A stretch of DNA of 64,000 nt. Origin: a virus. How positions within the stretch are numbered: the first letter of the stretch is position 1; every line of letters starts with the position of its first letter. Both the position numbers and the translations under genes were made by a program. Location: IMG/VR virus record IMGVR_UViG_3300008116_000449, positions 1 through 64,000 of that record; one strand, written 5' to 3'. A model generated the notes under the pieces. That model saw only the letters and a program-made list of their open reading frames with translations, ran no database searches and was not told the origin of the DNA. Below, piece after piece: positions 1 through 9,136 of the stretch.

Positions 1-1
1 C

Positions 2-2485
2 GACAAGTCAGGAAACTCAACAATAAACCGGCTGGCGCTTGAGACTACATCTCGGGTGCTGGCCGGTTACGTTGATGACTCTCATCCTTTTTACGGTTGG
101 TACGAGGTAAATCTTGACGGCAAGAACGCGTCCTTGGTTTGTTCTTGTCTATCAGAAGTAGGCACTCAAGGGTCAGGTGTTCAAAAAGTAGGAACAATAC
201 GACCAGGCTCAAGAGTATTTGTAATCTATGGCTTGGGAGAAACTACCGGAACAATAATTGGAGTAGATAACGGTTACTCTGTAGAAAACGAAAAAAGCAT
301 AAGAGATTTCATAAGCCAGGCGTCTACTAACACTCCAATATCTGAACAAGTCACCACGGCTAGGTTTAATCCAAACTTTATACCTCCAGCCAAGCTGTCC
401 TACGGATCTCCTGTAGACGAGACATGCTTGGGCGAATGGGGTCGAATGACCGAGACAGGGTCTTCCGTATTCCTAGACCCTTTCATGGCTTTTCTAAGGT
501 CAGATGAAAACTGCGGATTCTGGGCGTTCTGGCACGATCAGCTAGCTAGGATGCACGGGCACAATCTGCAAATACGGTCAGCAACTACAAGTATGGATTT
601 CTTTGACGATGAGAGCGAGCTGTCCTCAATAATAGGACACTCTCCTTATCTATGGGAATCTCTTGGTGGCTTGGTAAAAGGTATCGAGCTTTTTAAGCAA
701 AGAACCCAAGAGGCTGTGCTTAAAAACTCTACAGAATTTTCTTTGATAGACCTAAAAGAACTTACTCAAACACCTTTTCATAGACTTGTGGAATACGCAG
801 GTTTTCTTGGGCAAGGCTTCAAGAAGCAATTAAGGCTTCCTCCGCCGGGAAAACAGATTTTCAGCATGGACAGCCCTACGAACGTCCCTGCTGTTTGGGA
901 AGAGCATTTGGCTCTAGACGGCAACTACCACATGGTGTCGTCTCAGGGAATATTCCTGGCCCACGTTCCGGTATTCAACAGCCCTGTTCAATTCAAAAGA
1001 CCTGAAGACGGAACCGGAGATAGATCGCCTGGATACGTTCCAACAGGAAGTCAATCAGATGGAATAGCTTCAGGCCTTAGTGGCGATTTTCCAGACGGTA
1101 CAGGAGCCGCGCTTCTTGCTGACGATGAACTTGCTTATGGCATGAAATGGAGGTCTTCTCATCCTTTTTATAAGCACACGAACGATTGGAAATTATTTGA
1201 TGACCCGGAGAAAGAAAGTGCTGTCGCTATATCCAACCTTTCTTCTAATCATTACTTGCCTAGGCCAGAGGCTAAAGAAAAAGATGTAGACCACAGGTTT
1301 TCAGCAAACTACCATCCGTCTTTAAGTTTTATATCGATACTTAGGGACGGTACTGTAGTTATTGCAGGCCCTGGCGGCGAAGAAATAAGAATGGGAGGAG
1401 GCAGTATAGAAATAAGCTGTCCTGGGGATATACAGCTAAGGCCTGGAAGAAACCTAGTGGCTCTGACTGGAAAAGACACTGTAGTAAGGGCAAGGAAGTC
1501 TGTAGAAATATCCGCTTCAGAAAACGATGTTAGGCTAAAAGCTGAAAAGAACATGCAGCTTCTAGCTGGAAACTCAAAGACAGGCGGACTTCTTCTGGAA
1601 AGCCGAGGAGAAGGAGATACTCAAGACTTTGGGCAAATAGGCACGGATACCGTATCAAATGGTGTGATAATAAAGTCAGCAAATCAAGCTGCTGTGTTTG
1701 CCGGAGAAGTTTACATAAAGTCAGGAGCTGGCACTGTCGGAAACGGGAAAATGACGTTTGAAGCGTCAAACTCAATAACTACCAGCTGCCAAGCTATAAA
1801 CAATTATGTTTCTTCTTACATATCAGACAACTTTGGTCCTGGAGATCAACTGATAGCCACTAACCAGTACACAGCTTACAACACATACATCTCTGGAGGC
1901 CTGTACGTGACAGGCAGAGGAGACTTTTTGGGAGGCGGCGTATTTCAGAGCTCAGTTCAAATAAATAATGGTCATATAGCTACTACTGCCGGAACTCAAT
2001 ATGTCGGGGAAATAGACCAGAAAGGTAAGGACATCTTAAATCAATACGCGGACGACATATCGAATCTAGGCGCTGGTTTAAAAGAAGAAAAGATTCAAAA
2101 CTTTTCAAATCATTTTGCTGACGGAGTTTATAAGGGAATAGGCGTAGCTGAAGGAGCAGGTTTTTCTTTTAGAACAACAAAGCAATGCGAAGCAGAAGGG
2201 TTCATGCTGTTCGAGAGCCGATGGGCGCAAAGAGCTAGGGCTTCAGGGCTTACAGCGTATAAGTGGAAAGAAAAGCCTGTAGTAACAAACTCAAACGAGA
2301 CTTATCCGTATCCAGGAAGAGACGCTTGGCTTGGAACTAGCTATAGAAAATTAAATAGCAAACTGTACACTGCACAAGGATCTAACGGCTTTATGGCAAA
2401 GAAGCCTGGAGAAGAATACGCGTCTGCTACGATAGAAGAAGAAAGTCCAGAGTCTCCAAACGGAAACTACCCAGTGATTCAGTGA
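2..2485 (+). CDS. Baseplate central spike protein, gp5/VgrG-like (5' end outside window)
   Basis: The frame is open to the window edge, so the GTG at 56 is probably internal and the gene starts upstream. The N-terminal part reads like an OB-fold domain (GTIRPGSRVFVIYG, TTGTIIGVDNGY). The centre (about residues 425-520 counted from 56) has short repeated beta strands such as DGTVVIAGPGGEEIRMGGG, IEISCPGDIQLRPG and VEISASENDVRLKAEKN, the pattern of the gp5/VgrG triple-stranded beta-helix. Such proteins form the membrane-piercing tip below the tail tube. No lysozyme domain is visible. Its place at the head of the tape-measure, hub and wedge genes supports the role. The fold is inferred from the repeat pattern only. 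Confidence 0.65.
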   Translation, partial: DKSGNSTINRLALETTSRVLAGYVDDSHPFYGWYEVNLDGKNASLVCSCLSEVGTQGSGVQKVGTIRPGSRVFVIYGLGETTGTIIGVDNGYSVENEKSIRDFISQASTNTPISEQVTTARFNPNFIPPAKLSYGSPVDETCLGEWGRMTETGSSVFLDPFMAFLRSDENCGFWAFWHDQLARMHGHNLQIRSATTSMDFFDDESELSSIIGHSPYLWESLGGLVKGIELFKQRTQEAVLKNSTEFSLIDLKELTQTPFHRLVEYAGFLGQGFKKQLRLPPPGKQIFSMDSPTNVPAVWEEHLALDGNYHMVSSQGIFLAHVPVFNSPVQFKRPEDGTGDRSPGYVPTGSQSDGIASGLSGDFPDGTGAALLADDELAYGMKWRSSHPFYKHTNDWKLFDDPEKESAVAISNLSSNHYLPRPEAKEKDVDHRFSANYHPSLSFISILRDGTVVIAGPGGEEIRMGGGSIEISCPGDIQLRPGRNLVALTGKDTVVRARKSVEISASENDVRLKAEKNMQLLAGNSKTGGLLLESRGEGDTQDFGQIGTDTVSNGVIIKSANQAAVFAGEVYIKSGAGTVGNGKMTFEASNSITTSCQAINNYVSSYISDNFGPGDQLIATNQYTAYNTYISGGLYVTGRGDFLGGGVFQSSVQINNGHIATTAGTQYVGEIDQKGKDILNQYADDISNLGAGLKEEKIQNFSNHFADGVYKGIGVAEGAGFSFRTTKQCEAEGFMLFESRWAQRARASGLTAYKWKEKPVVTNSNETYPYPGRDAWLGTSYRKLNSKLYTAQGSNGFMAKKPGEEYASATIEEESPESPNGNYPVIQ

Positions 2486-2495
2486 AAGGGCGATC

Positions 2496-3557
2496 ATGGA
2501 TAAACCGATCAAACGGGTTGGATCTTTTAAAAAACTTCCTCCAGTTCCTCCACCAGCCAAACCTACGATAAGCCAGCTTCCTGACTCGCCAGGAAGTATG
2601 CCTCCAGGTACAGTTCTGACTGAAATGGAAAGAGACGGGCTGATGAAGCTCGGAGTAGTTGCAGACCCTTCTACTCTTCCGGCAAACATAGCTCAGAGAA
2701 TAAGCGAAGCTGTTCCTGAAGCTTTGCCTCAAGTTCCAAGACAGAACATGAAACTTCCAGAGCCAGTTGACATTAGCCAGCTGTCGGAGGAGCAACGTAA
2801 AAAAGTAACAGAAGTTTTAAACGCAGCTAAGAACCCGGCAGCAGCTTTAGACTCCGCTAACTTTAAAGAAACAATAAACGATACGTTTGTAGTAGACGAC
2901 TTACCAGAGCCTCAGGCTGTAGAAGCGGCAAAGGCTGCTCCGGCTGTTCCTGTAGAAGAGCCAGCTCCGCCTGTAGACGAAAATAAGTCTGAGTCAGGAA
3001 TAACAAAACAAGAACCAAAGGCCTGTCCGCATTGCGGTTGGGACCTGGCCAAAGAAGACTTAGTTGAAATAAACGAAGAAGACAAAGTAAATTTTGTCCA
3101 ATGCCTTTTGGGCGATGTCAGATTTAAAAAGAAATACAGCATCTTTGGCGGAAGGATGATCGTCACCTTTAGGTCTTTGACTACCAAAGAGTCAGACCTG
3201 GCTTACAAGCAGCTAGTGGTAGACGCGCAAAAAGACGTTCAATCTAAGATTATTGGAGACACCAGCTTCTACTGGAGAACGCTGATGTCTTACAGATGCG
3301 TAATGGCTGTTGAAAGGATAGAGACAGAAAAAGATATCATTGAAGTACCAACTATAGACGAAATAGACGTTCCAGAAGACTCTTATAAAATTCCGGATAC
3401 TAAGTTGTTTCCGTTATTTGATGACTTAGTTAGTCAGATAATGCCTAACGAAGTTATGCGTAACACAATTAGTCATCTCTATACCGAGTTCCAGTCCCTA
3501 TGTGATAAACTGCAGACTATGGCGGAATCACGGGATTTTTGGAAAGCGATCGGATAG
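2496..3557 (+). CDS. Putative tail assembly chaperone (gpG-like position)
   Basis: 353 residues. The first 170 are Pro/Ala-rich and probably disordered. A half zinc-ribbon (CPHCGWDL) near residue 175 is followed by a compact domain with FGGRMIVTFRSLTTKESD, a wording I associate with phage tail assembly proteins that bind the tape measure. It lies two genes upstream of the tape-measure candidate and overlaps the next ORF by 19 nt in the -1 frame, the usual arrangement of G/GT chaperone pairs. The start has GGGCGATC upstream, a modest ribosome site. Function is inferred mainly from position. Confidence 0.45.
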   Translation: MDKPIKRVGSFKKLPPVPPPAKPTISQLPDSPGSMPPGTVLTEMERDGLMKLGVVADPSTLPANIAQRISEAVPEALPQVPRQNMKLPEPVDISQLSEEQRKKVTEVLNAAKNPAAALDSANFKETINDTFVVDDLPEPQAVEAAKAAPAVPVEEPAPPVDENKSESGITKQEPKACPHCGWDLAKEDLVEINEEDKVNFVQCLLGDVRFKKKYSIFGGRMIVTFRSLTTKESDLAYKQLVVDAQKDVQSKIIGDTSFYWRTLMSYRCVMAVERIETEKDIIEVPTIDEIDVPEDSYKIPDTKLFPLFDDLVSQIMPNEVMRNTISHLYTEFQSLCDKLQTMAESRDFWKAIG

Positions 3558-3958
3558 CCTCTCTTTTGGTTAGCCTTGCAACCGAAGGAGTTATCGACTT
3601 CTCGAAAACAAGGCTATTTGATCGCAAATGGGACGCAAGGCTGCTTCTTATATCGAAGCAGTATAGGGCTTTGAAAAATGCAGAGATGGCCAAGCTATAT
3701 TTGCATAGATTCATAGCTGCCCTTTCCACCTCGTCTTCCGAATTGTTTGGAAAGGCTTGGGAGAACTCCACAGCCGCAATAGAGCTATTTGAAGAATTGA
3801 CTCTGCCTTGGAAAGAAAAGAATATTGAAAGTGATAGCAGGCCTAATAACCTGAGTTTGATTGAGCAATACAAGGAAGGCATGAAAAGAATGGAGGATCC
3901 AAAGTTCAAGGCAGCTGTAGAGGAAATACTTAAACAGGCATACTCGCGAGGTAATTGA
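3539..3958 (+). CDS. Second tail assembly chaperone ORF, possibly made by -1 frameshift
   Basis: 139 residues, mostly helical. The only start in the overlap is a TTG at 3539 with no convincing ribosome site. The frame is open from 3509, so it could instead be entered by a -1 shift from the preceding gene anywhere between 3509 and 3557; the T-run at 3536-3540 is the most obvious slip site. It ends in a TTGA overlap with the tape-measure region. This is the position of the T part of G/GT pairs in lambda-like phages. No homology recognised. Confidence 0.45.
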   Translation: MESDRIASLLVSLATEGVIDFSKTRLFDRKWDARLLLISKQYRALKNAEMAKLYLHRFIAALSTSSSELFGKAWENSTAAIELFEELTLPWKEKNIESDSRPNNLSLIEQYKEGMKRMEDPKFKAAVEEILKQAYSRGN

Positions 3959-3960
3959 AT

Positions 3961-6900
3961 GTGCCTGGACCATTAGACCAAGGGTTTTTCGGATTAGCGG
4001 CCCAGAACTCAAATCTGTTCGCCGCTCCTCCAATACAGCCCGTACCTACATTCAACATTGCCGGAGCCCTTGGTATTCAAGGCCCCATGGCAATGATGGT
4101 CAACAGCGCTGTTCAGAGCATAATCCCTAGCGTGTTCAACATGCAGGGAGGCGTGTTCGGGCAATTCAATCCAACAATGAACTTGCACACGCAACTGCAA
4201 AACAATGCAGCATTTGCGATGCAGCAAGAAGCTATGCGAGCCGCCGCAGCTCAAGATCAACGAGCTTATTTAAAAGCTTTTCAAGGCGCGGCCAATCTTA
4301 CAGGCGCTAACTTTGGAGACAGAGAAAGAGCCGGCGCTGCGACAATGTCTAGAGACTTGTCGGCAATGATGCCGTTTTTTGCCATGGCTGATCCTGACTT
4401 CTTTGACCGTTTGCACGGGTCAAGAGGTTCTGCAGTCATCATGGCCCAGAGGATGGCTGAAGGCGCTAGGTTTGCCATGGACCCAACTTCAGGAATGTTG
4501 GGTATGGGTAAGGAAAACTTCAAAGGAATACAGCAGCAAGTATTTGACAGGCTGTTTGGAGAAACAGCGGACGTGTCTAGGATGCGCGGAATAACCGCTG
4601 GACAAGCTGGTTCAATGTTTTCTGAGATGGTTTCAAGAGGACTGATGGGCGGTGGCGGAGTAAACATGCAGGCCATGGCAGCGTCTACAGGAAAGTCTGT
4701 AGATGATTTGCTTAAGATGTCCAGTACTGAGTTCAGCACAAAAGTACAAGGATTTGAAGCTGAAAGAATATCTCAAAAGCTAGAAGGAATGGCTGGGGCT
4801 ATTTCAGCTATGAAAGACATATTTGGGGAAGCCGGTCAACCGGACGCTCCAATAGGTCAGTTGATGAATGCCCTGGAGCTGCTTACTCAAAACGGATTAG
4901 CCTCGAAGTCTCCTCAAGAAGTAGAGATGCTTGTAAGGAATGCGGGTCTTGCCGCCAAGAGAGCGGGCATGAGTATGCAAGCCATGACTACGCTCATGGC
5001 AAACGCCGGTCAACTTACTGACCAGATGGGTTTGAACAGAAACCTGGCTCCTCAAATAGGCATAGCCGCAGCTACTGGAGCTTCAGTAAGAGGAGAACTA
5101 TTTGGCGGCGTCCAAGGTTTTGGAATGCCTACCAAGCAAAACATGGCAATGACCGAGATGAGAGCGCAAGCCTCCGCAGCAGGCAGCGATCTTGCCAAGA
5201 ATCACTCTGCTTTGATAGCCATGCAAGAAGCAGGCATAGATCTCGGTCCAGAATTATCTTCTTATGTTCAAAAGCTAAAAACGGCATCAGGCCCAGATGT
5301 CATGCTTAGCGAAGATGAAATAAAATCAAAGCTAGGAAACAACATCGTAAAATTTAACGCTTTTAAAGCTAACGATAAAGGTCTTCAAGAATACACAGAG
5401 AAATACAACATTGGAGGAAAAGTAGCTTCCCTGTTCCAGGGAAGAGAAGCTCAGGGTAGAGTATCTAGCCAGCTTGCTAACGCCATTCTTACCAATAGAC
5501 TTTTTGGAGAAGGAACTACAAAGCAAGAAACAGAGGCAATAACTGCAAAGTCAAAACAGCTTAGCGATTTCGTCGCTGGGCAAGTTATGAACATGAATAG
5601 TGATCAGCTGCAGAGATATAACAAAGGAGATTTTGGATTTTTGGCAGATGAGGCATTGAAGGCTGGCTTAATAAAACAAGACCAAGTAGACACATTTAAA
5701 TCTTCAATGGCGCTTGGAAGATTAAACATAGACACTTTTGCAAGAAACAACAGGTATGAAAGCGGAAACGCGTTCCTAGTTCAGTACAACGCCAGAGCAG
5801 CAGACGCGATCAGAGCAGAAGAAGGCGTAAGAAACGCTGAAGCTAATGTTCAAAAAGCTTTTTCAAGGCTTGGTCGCGGAACTGCTATGCAAAGGGCAGC
5901 AGACCTTTTGATGAACGCTGGACCCAAAGCTAACCTGAAAGATTTGATTCGAGGAGGCATAGGAGAAATACCAGCTTCTCAGCTTCAATACGTTACTCAA
6001 GCCTTCTCAGGGTTCTTGGAAGCTGACGGTACTATAAAAGCCAGGTTTTCTACATCAGATTTAATTCAAGATGCTGGAAAGCTGAAGGACGTTCAAGACG
6101 AAGGTTTAATGAAAAAATACGGAGTATCTCCAGAAGAATACGCCAAGAACATTCAAGGAAAATCTATAGACAATATTTCTAGGTATTTAAGAACAAGAGC
6201 TAGCACAAATTTTGCAGAAGCTTTAAGTAAAGTAGATGCAGGAGTATTGTCTGTACTAGAAGATAACGCAGCAACAGTAAGCCCAGCTGCAGTTAATAAC
6301 GTTATATCTTCAATACAAAGAAAAAGCGGAGGAAGCGTAGACTTTATAAACACTTTGGCTAGATCGTTTACTGAAGGAACTGTGGGCGCTAGAACTACTC
6401 TGTCTAAAGCAAAGAGAGAAGAAGCGCAGGAAAGGCTGTCAGGGACTGCAGCCGCTTTGGATAAGATAGCCAAGATATTTACAGGCTCAGACCGAGAGAA
6501 AGCCGTTACCGGAAAAGATTATTTAAATGCTAACAAGACCGACGCAGGCACAGCTGCTTTTGCGCCTTTAGTGTCTGAAGTAGAAAGAGCAGAAAAAAAC
6601 TTGTCTGGTATAAAGAAAGGAAGTATTGGAGACATACTAAAAGAAATAGGGGCGACAGACGCGCAAAAGGCAGAGGCAGCAGCTGATTTAGCAGAGCGTG
6701 AAAACATACTTAAAGCCGATGCGGCTCTTAGAGAAAAAACAGACCCAGCGTCTTTGGAAGAAAGGAAAAAATTACAAAATAAGTATAGAGACGTAGAAAG
6801 CAGGCTAAGAAAGAGAGCTCAAGAGGGAGGTTACAACGTAGAGTCTCTAGAAGCTGGGTTTAAAAGCAGTTTAACGCAAAAGCAACAAGAAGAAGCTAGA

Positions 6901-7590
6901 GTAGGAATTAAACAACTAGTTAATGCTCAAAATAATTTGATAAGGTCTATAAATGATCCTAACTCAAGGCTAGGAGAAGCTAGCGGAGAAATAGGAAGAA
7001 GAGCGGCTGAAGCTATGCTTAGAACTGCCGAAGGAGAGGCGTCAGCTGTTGGACAAATGCAGAGCCAGGGAACAGCCAGCACAGCTGAAGAAATAAGAAA
7101 GCAAGGAGAAAGAGATAGCGCTATAGACCATCTGATGCGAGAGATGGAAGCAGACCCTAAGGAAGTGTCTAACAAAGCGGCTAAAAGTTTGCTGCAGGAT
7201 ATAGATAAAAGTAGCAAAGAATGGACAGACTTGAACCCGGTTTCAAAAGGCCGGTTGGCTAGAGAAGCTTATTTGGTTAGCAAAGTTTTTGGAGACAAAG
7301 ACAAGCTATCCGATGCCGAGCTGGACGCTATAGAAAAAGGCAGCGACGAAGAAAAGAAGTCGGCGTTAAAAGAGCTGGGAGGAAAAGAAAATCAGTTAAT
7401 AAAATTGAAGATGGAAGGAAGGTCGGTGGGAACAGATTATTTAAATAAACTAAAAGAACAAGAAAAAGCAGCTACCACCACAGCGTCTGCTCAAAAATTC
7501 CAAATGTCTGGAGGCCTGACTGGCTCACTGGCGTTATCCACTGGAGTAGTAACTCTAAATCTAGAAAACGCTCAACTAGGAGCTATGTGA
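3961..7590 (+). CDS. Putative tail tape measure protein
   Basis: 1209 residues from the GTG at 3961, which has GAGG 9 nt upstream; a TTG at 3955 in the same frame is the alternative. The protein is rich in Ala, Met, Gln and Lys, with a Gly/Met-rich first third and long charged helical stretches after residue about 600 (for example EEARVGIKQLVNAQNNLIRS), as expected of a rod-like ruler protein. It is the longest gene of the cluster and directly follows the chaperone pair. The terminal GGLTGSLALS-type tail is short and not clearly a membrane segment. No protease or lysozyme domain was seen. The role comes from length, composition and position. Confidence 0.6.
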   Translation: MPGPLDQGFFGLAAQNSNLFAAPPIQPVPTFNIAGALGIQGPMAMMVNSAVQSIIPSVFNMQGGVFGQFNPTMNLHTQLQNNAAFAMQQEAMRAAAAQDQRAYLKAFQGAANLTGANFGDRERAGAATMSRDLSAMMPFFAMADPDFFDRLHGSRGSAVIMAQRMAEGARFAMDPTSGMLGMGKENFKGIQQQVFDRLFGETADVSRMRGITAGQAGSMFSEMVSRGLMGGGGVNMQAMAASTGKSVDDLLKMSSTEFSTKVQGFEAERISQKLEGMAGAISAMKDIFGEAGQPDAPIGQLMNALELLTQNGLASKSPQEVEMLVRNAGLAAKRAGMSMQAMTTLMANAGQLTDQMGLNRNLAPQIGIAAATGASVRGELFGGVQGFGMPTKQNMAMTEMRAQASAAGSDLAKNHSALIAMQEAGIDLGPELSSYVQKLKTASGPDVMLSEDEIKSKLGNNIVKFNAFKANDKGLQEYTEKYNIGGKVASLFQGREAQGRVSSQLANAILTNRLFGEGTTKQETEAITAKSKQLSDFVAGQVMNMNSDQLQRYNKGDFGFLADEALKAGLIKQDQVDTFKSSMALGRLNIDTFARNNRYESGNAFLVQYNARAADAIRAEEGVRNAEANVQKAFSRLGRGTAMQRAADLLMNAGPKANLKDLIRGGIGEIPASQLQYVTQAFSGFLEADGTIKARFSTSDLIQDAGKLKDVQDEGLMKKYGVSPEEYAKNIQGKSIDNISRYLRTRASTNFAEALSKVDAGVLSVLEDNAATVSPAAVNNVISSIQRKSGGSVDFINTLARSFTEGTVGARTTLSKAKREEAQERLSGTAAALDKIAKIFTGSDREKAVTGKDYLNANKTDAGTAAFAPLVSEVERAEKNLSGIKKGSIGDILKEIGATDAQKAEAAADLAERENILKADAALREKTDPASLEERKKLQNKYRDVESRLRKRAQEGGYNVESLEAGFKSSLTQKQQEEARVGIKQLVNAQNNLIRSINDPNSRLGEASGEIGRRAAEAMLRTAEGEASAVGQMQSQGTASTAEEIRKQGERDSAIDHLMREMEADPKEVSNKAAKSLLQDIDKSSKEWTDLNPVSKGRLAREAYLVSKVFGDKDKLSDAELDAIEKGSDEEKKSALKELGGKENQLIKLKMEGRSVGTDYLNKLKEQEKAATTTASAQKFQMSGGLTGSLALSTGVVTLNLENAQLGAM

Positions 7591-7600
7591 GGATAAAGCC

Positions 7601-8251
7601 ATGGCTGTTCTAGACGCTGCCCAAATAAATCAAAGAGGTATAGAAGAGGTACTTGCTGGAGAAGCACAAGTAGCTGAAACTTTGCTAGGTCTTTTAGAGG
7701 CTCAGCCTTCTGGAGATATATTTATTAGTTCTCCAGGTAGCGTAATGCAAGGATCAGTATCTGAAAAAGACAAAGTATTAACTATAACGATCACAGCAGA
7801 TAGAGGAGGAGGAAACAACAACGTAGTATTTTCTAGCAATGAAGGCGCGTTTGGAACAATGGCCTCTGTCGTCACAGGAATAAACTTAAATGAAGAATGC
7901 AACGTTCAGTTCATGCCGTCGCTGAGAAATACGCACTACATATACACCTTCGGTGAAAAAATAGGGCAGATGAGCGTTAGCGGTATATGCTTTTTAGTAG
8001 GTTGCGCTAATAGCGCGACTGCCGCTGCAACTACAGGTTTCCATAGGGTATACGAGTTCTACCAAGCCTACAGAATTTCAACTTACAATTATCCTCTCAC
8101 GCTAACTCTTACTTCTGTAGGAGGCAAAACCGTAGTCTTTAAATGTTTCTTGTGCAGCTTGAATCAAAGCATCACGGATCCTAGACAAATGCTTGGGTCG
8201 TTCAATCTGACCATGTATTACATCCAAGACAAGACAACAAATCAGGTTTAA
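7601..8251 (+). CDS. Virion tail protein, possibly tube- or tube-initiator-like
   Basis: 216 residues, mainly short beta strands (KDKVLTITITAD, YNYPLTLTLTSVGGKTVVFK). The size and the strand-rich C-terminal half ending in LGSFNLTMYYIQDK resemble tail-tube-fold proteins (gp19/gp48/gp54 type). This is an impression, not a motif match. Start ATG has GAGGATAAAGCC upstream. It is sandwiched between the tape measure and hub genes, so a baseplate-proximal tube role fits. Confidence 0.4.
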   Translation: MAVLDAAQINQRGIEEVLAGEAQVAETLLGLLEAQPSGDIFISSPGSVMQGSVSEKDKVLTITITADRGGGNNNVVFSSNEGAFGTMASVVTGINLNEECNVQFMPSLRNTHYIYTFGEKIGQMSVSGICFLVGCANSATAAATTGFHRVYEFYQAYRISTYNYPLTLTLTSVGGKTVVFKCFLCSLNQSITDPRQMLGSFNLTMYYIQDKTTNQV

Positions 8252-8260
8252 GGCGCGGAC

Positions 8261-9136
8261 ATGATAAACCACATAAGAACATTGTTGTTAAACCAGTCTG
8301 GAAGTAACTCTTTTGGAGAAGACTTCCCTCTAGAAGAATACGTGCCTGAAGGGTTTAGACCGGCAAAGATGTCAGGCCTGTGTAAGAACATTTGGCAGAC
8401 AATTTTTGGAAAAGAACCGGATAGAGCTTATTTGAACTACAGGCTTTTTGAAATAGTCAGATGCCTGGATACCAGTGACCTTTCCCAACACGTTACTAAG
8501 TTTGATTCAAGAATAACTTACGACCCTTACGAGGCGTCAGAATTTATAAAGGGTTTTGATTCAGTAGAAGTAACCAAGATTCAAAACAATACGGCTAAAA
8601 AAGGAACGTACACAAAGAAAGAAAACACATTTGTATTTAGCTCTAACGAAGAAAATTTCTTACGAGCAAATAACGAAGAAGACCTGGCTATATTTATCAC
8701 AGGAAACTTTAAGCCTAATGACGGCAAAGGCATAGCTTTAAATAAGTGGCGTTTGTATTACCAATCTTCTGACTATATGACCATAGAATGCTTGACTGCT
8801 CCTGTAAGTGAAGAGAACAGAACTGTAACTTTTCAAAATGGGTTATCTGAAGCTATACCATTAAGACAATCAGATTTGACAGTTAAGATAAGAGAGTACG
8901 ATTATACTACCTGGAATTTAGACGTTTTTTCAAAACCTTTAATAAACATAGCCTCAGTCGTAGCTAACTTAGACGCTCTGCCGCTTGAATCTTTAAATTA
9001 CATATTCTCTGGAAAATACCCTGAGTACGAAGAGTTTAAAACCAGATGGTTTAAAGACGACTCGTTCGTAAATAGAGTTGCTGCCGTGTCACTAGCTCTC
9101 GCTTATAAAATTGAAGAAGAAAGAGAGCAACGATAA
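8261..9136 (+). CDS. Uncharacterised virion structural protein
   Basis: 291 residues, soluble, without signal peptide or membrane segment. No recognised family. The ATG lies in an AAGGCGCGGAC context, and the stop overlaps the next ATG (TAATG). Its place between the possible tube gene and the hub-like gene suggests a baseplate component. Confidence 0.4.
   Translation: MINHIRTLLLNQSGSNSFGEDFPLEEYVPEGFRPAKMSGLCKNIWQTIFGKEPDRAYLNYRLFEIVRCLDTSDLSQHVTKFDSRITYDPYEASEFIKGFDSVEVTKIQNNTAKKGTYTKKENTFVFSSNEENFLRANNEEDLAIFITGNFKPNDGKGIALNKWRLYYQSSDYMTIECLTAPVSEENRTVTFQNGLSEAIPLRQSDLTVKIREYDYTTWNLDVFSKPLINIASVVANLDALPLESLNYIFSGKYPEYEEFKTRWFKDDSFVNRVAAVSLALAYKIEEEREQR

Noticed and set aside
3533-3545. Classic slippery heptamer for -1 shifting
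   Set aside because: Only a T-run and GGAAAG are present; neither fits X-XXY-YYZ in the zero frame. Frameshifting stays a possibility only.
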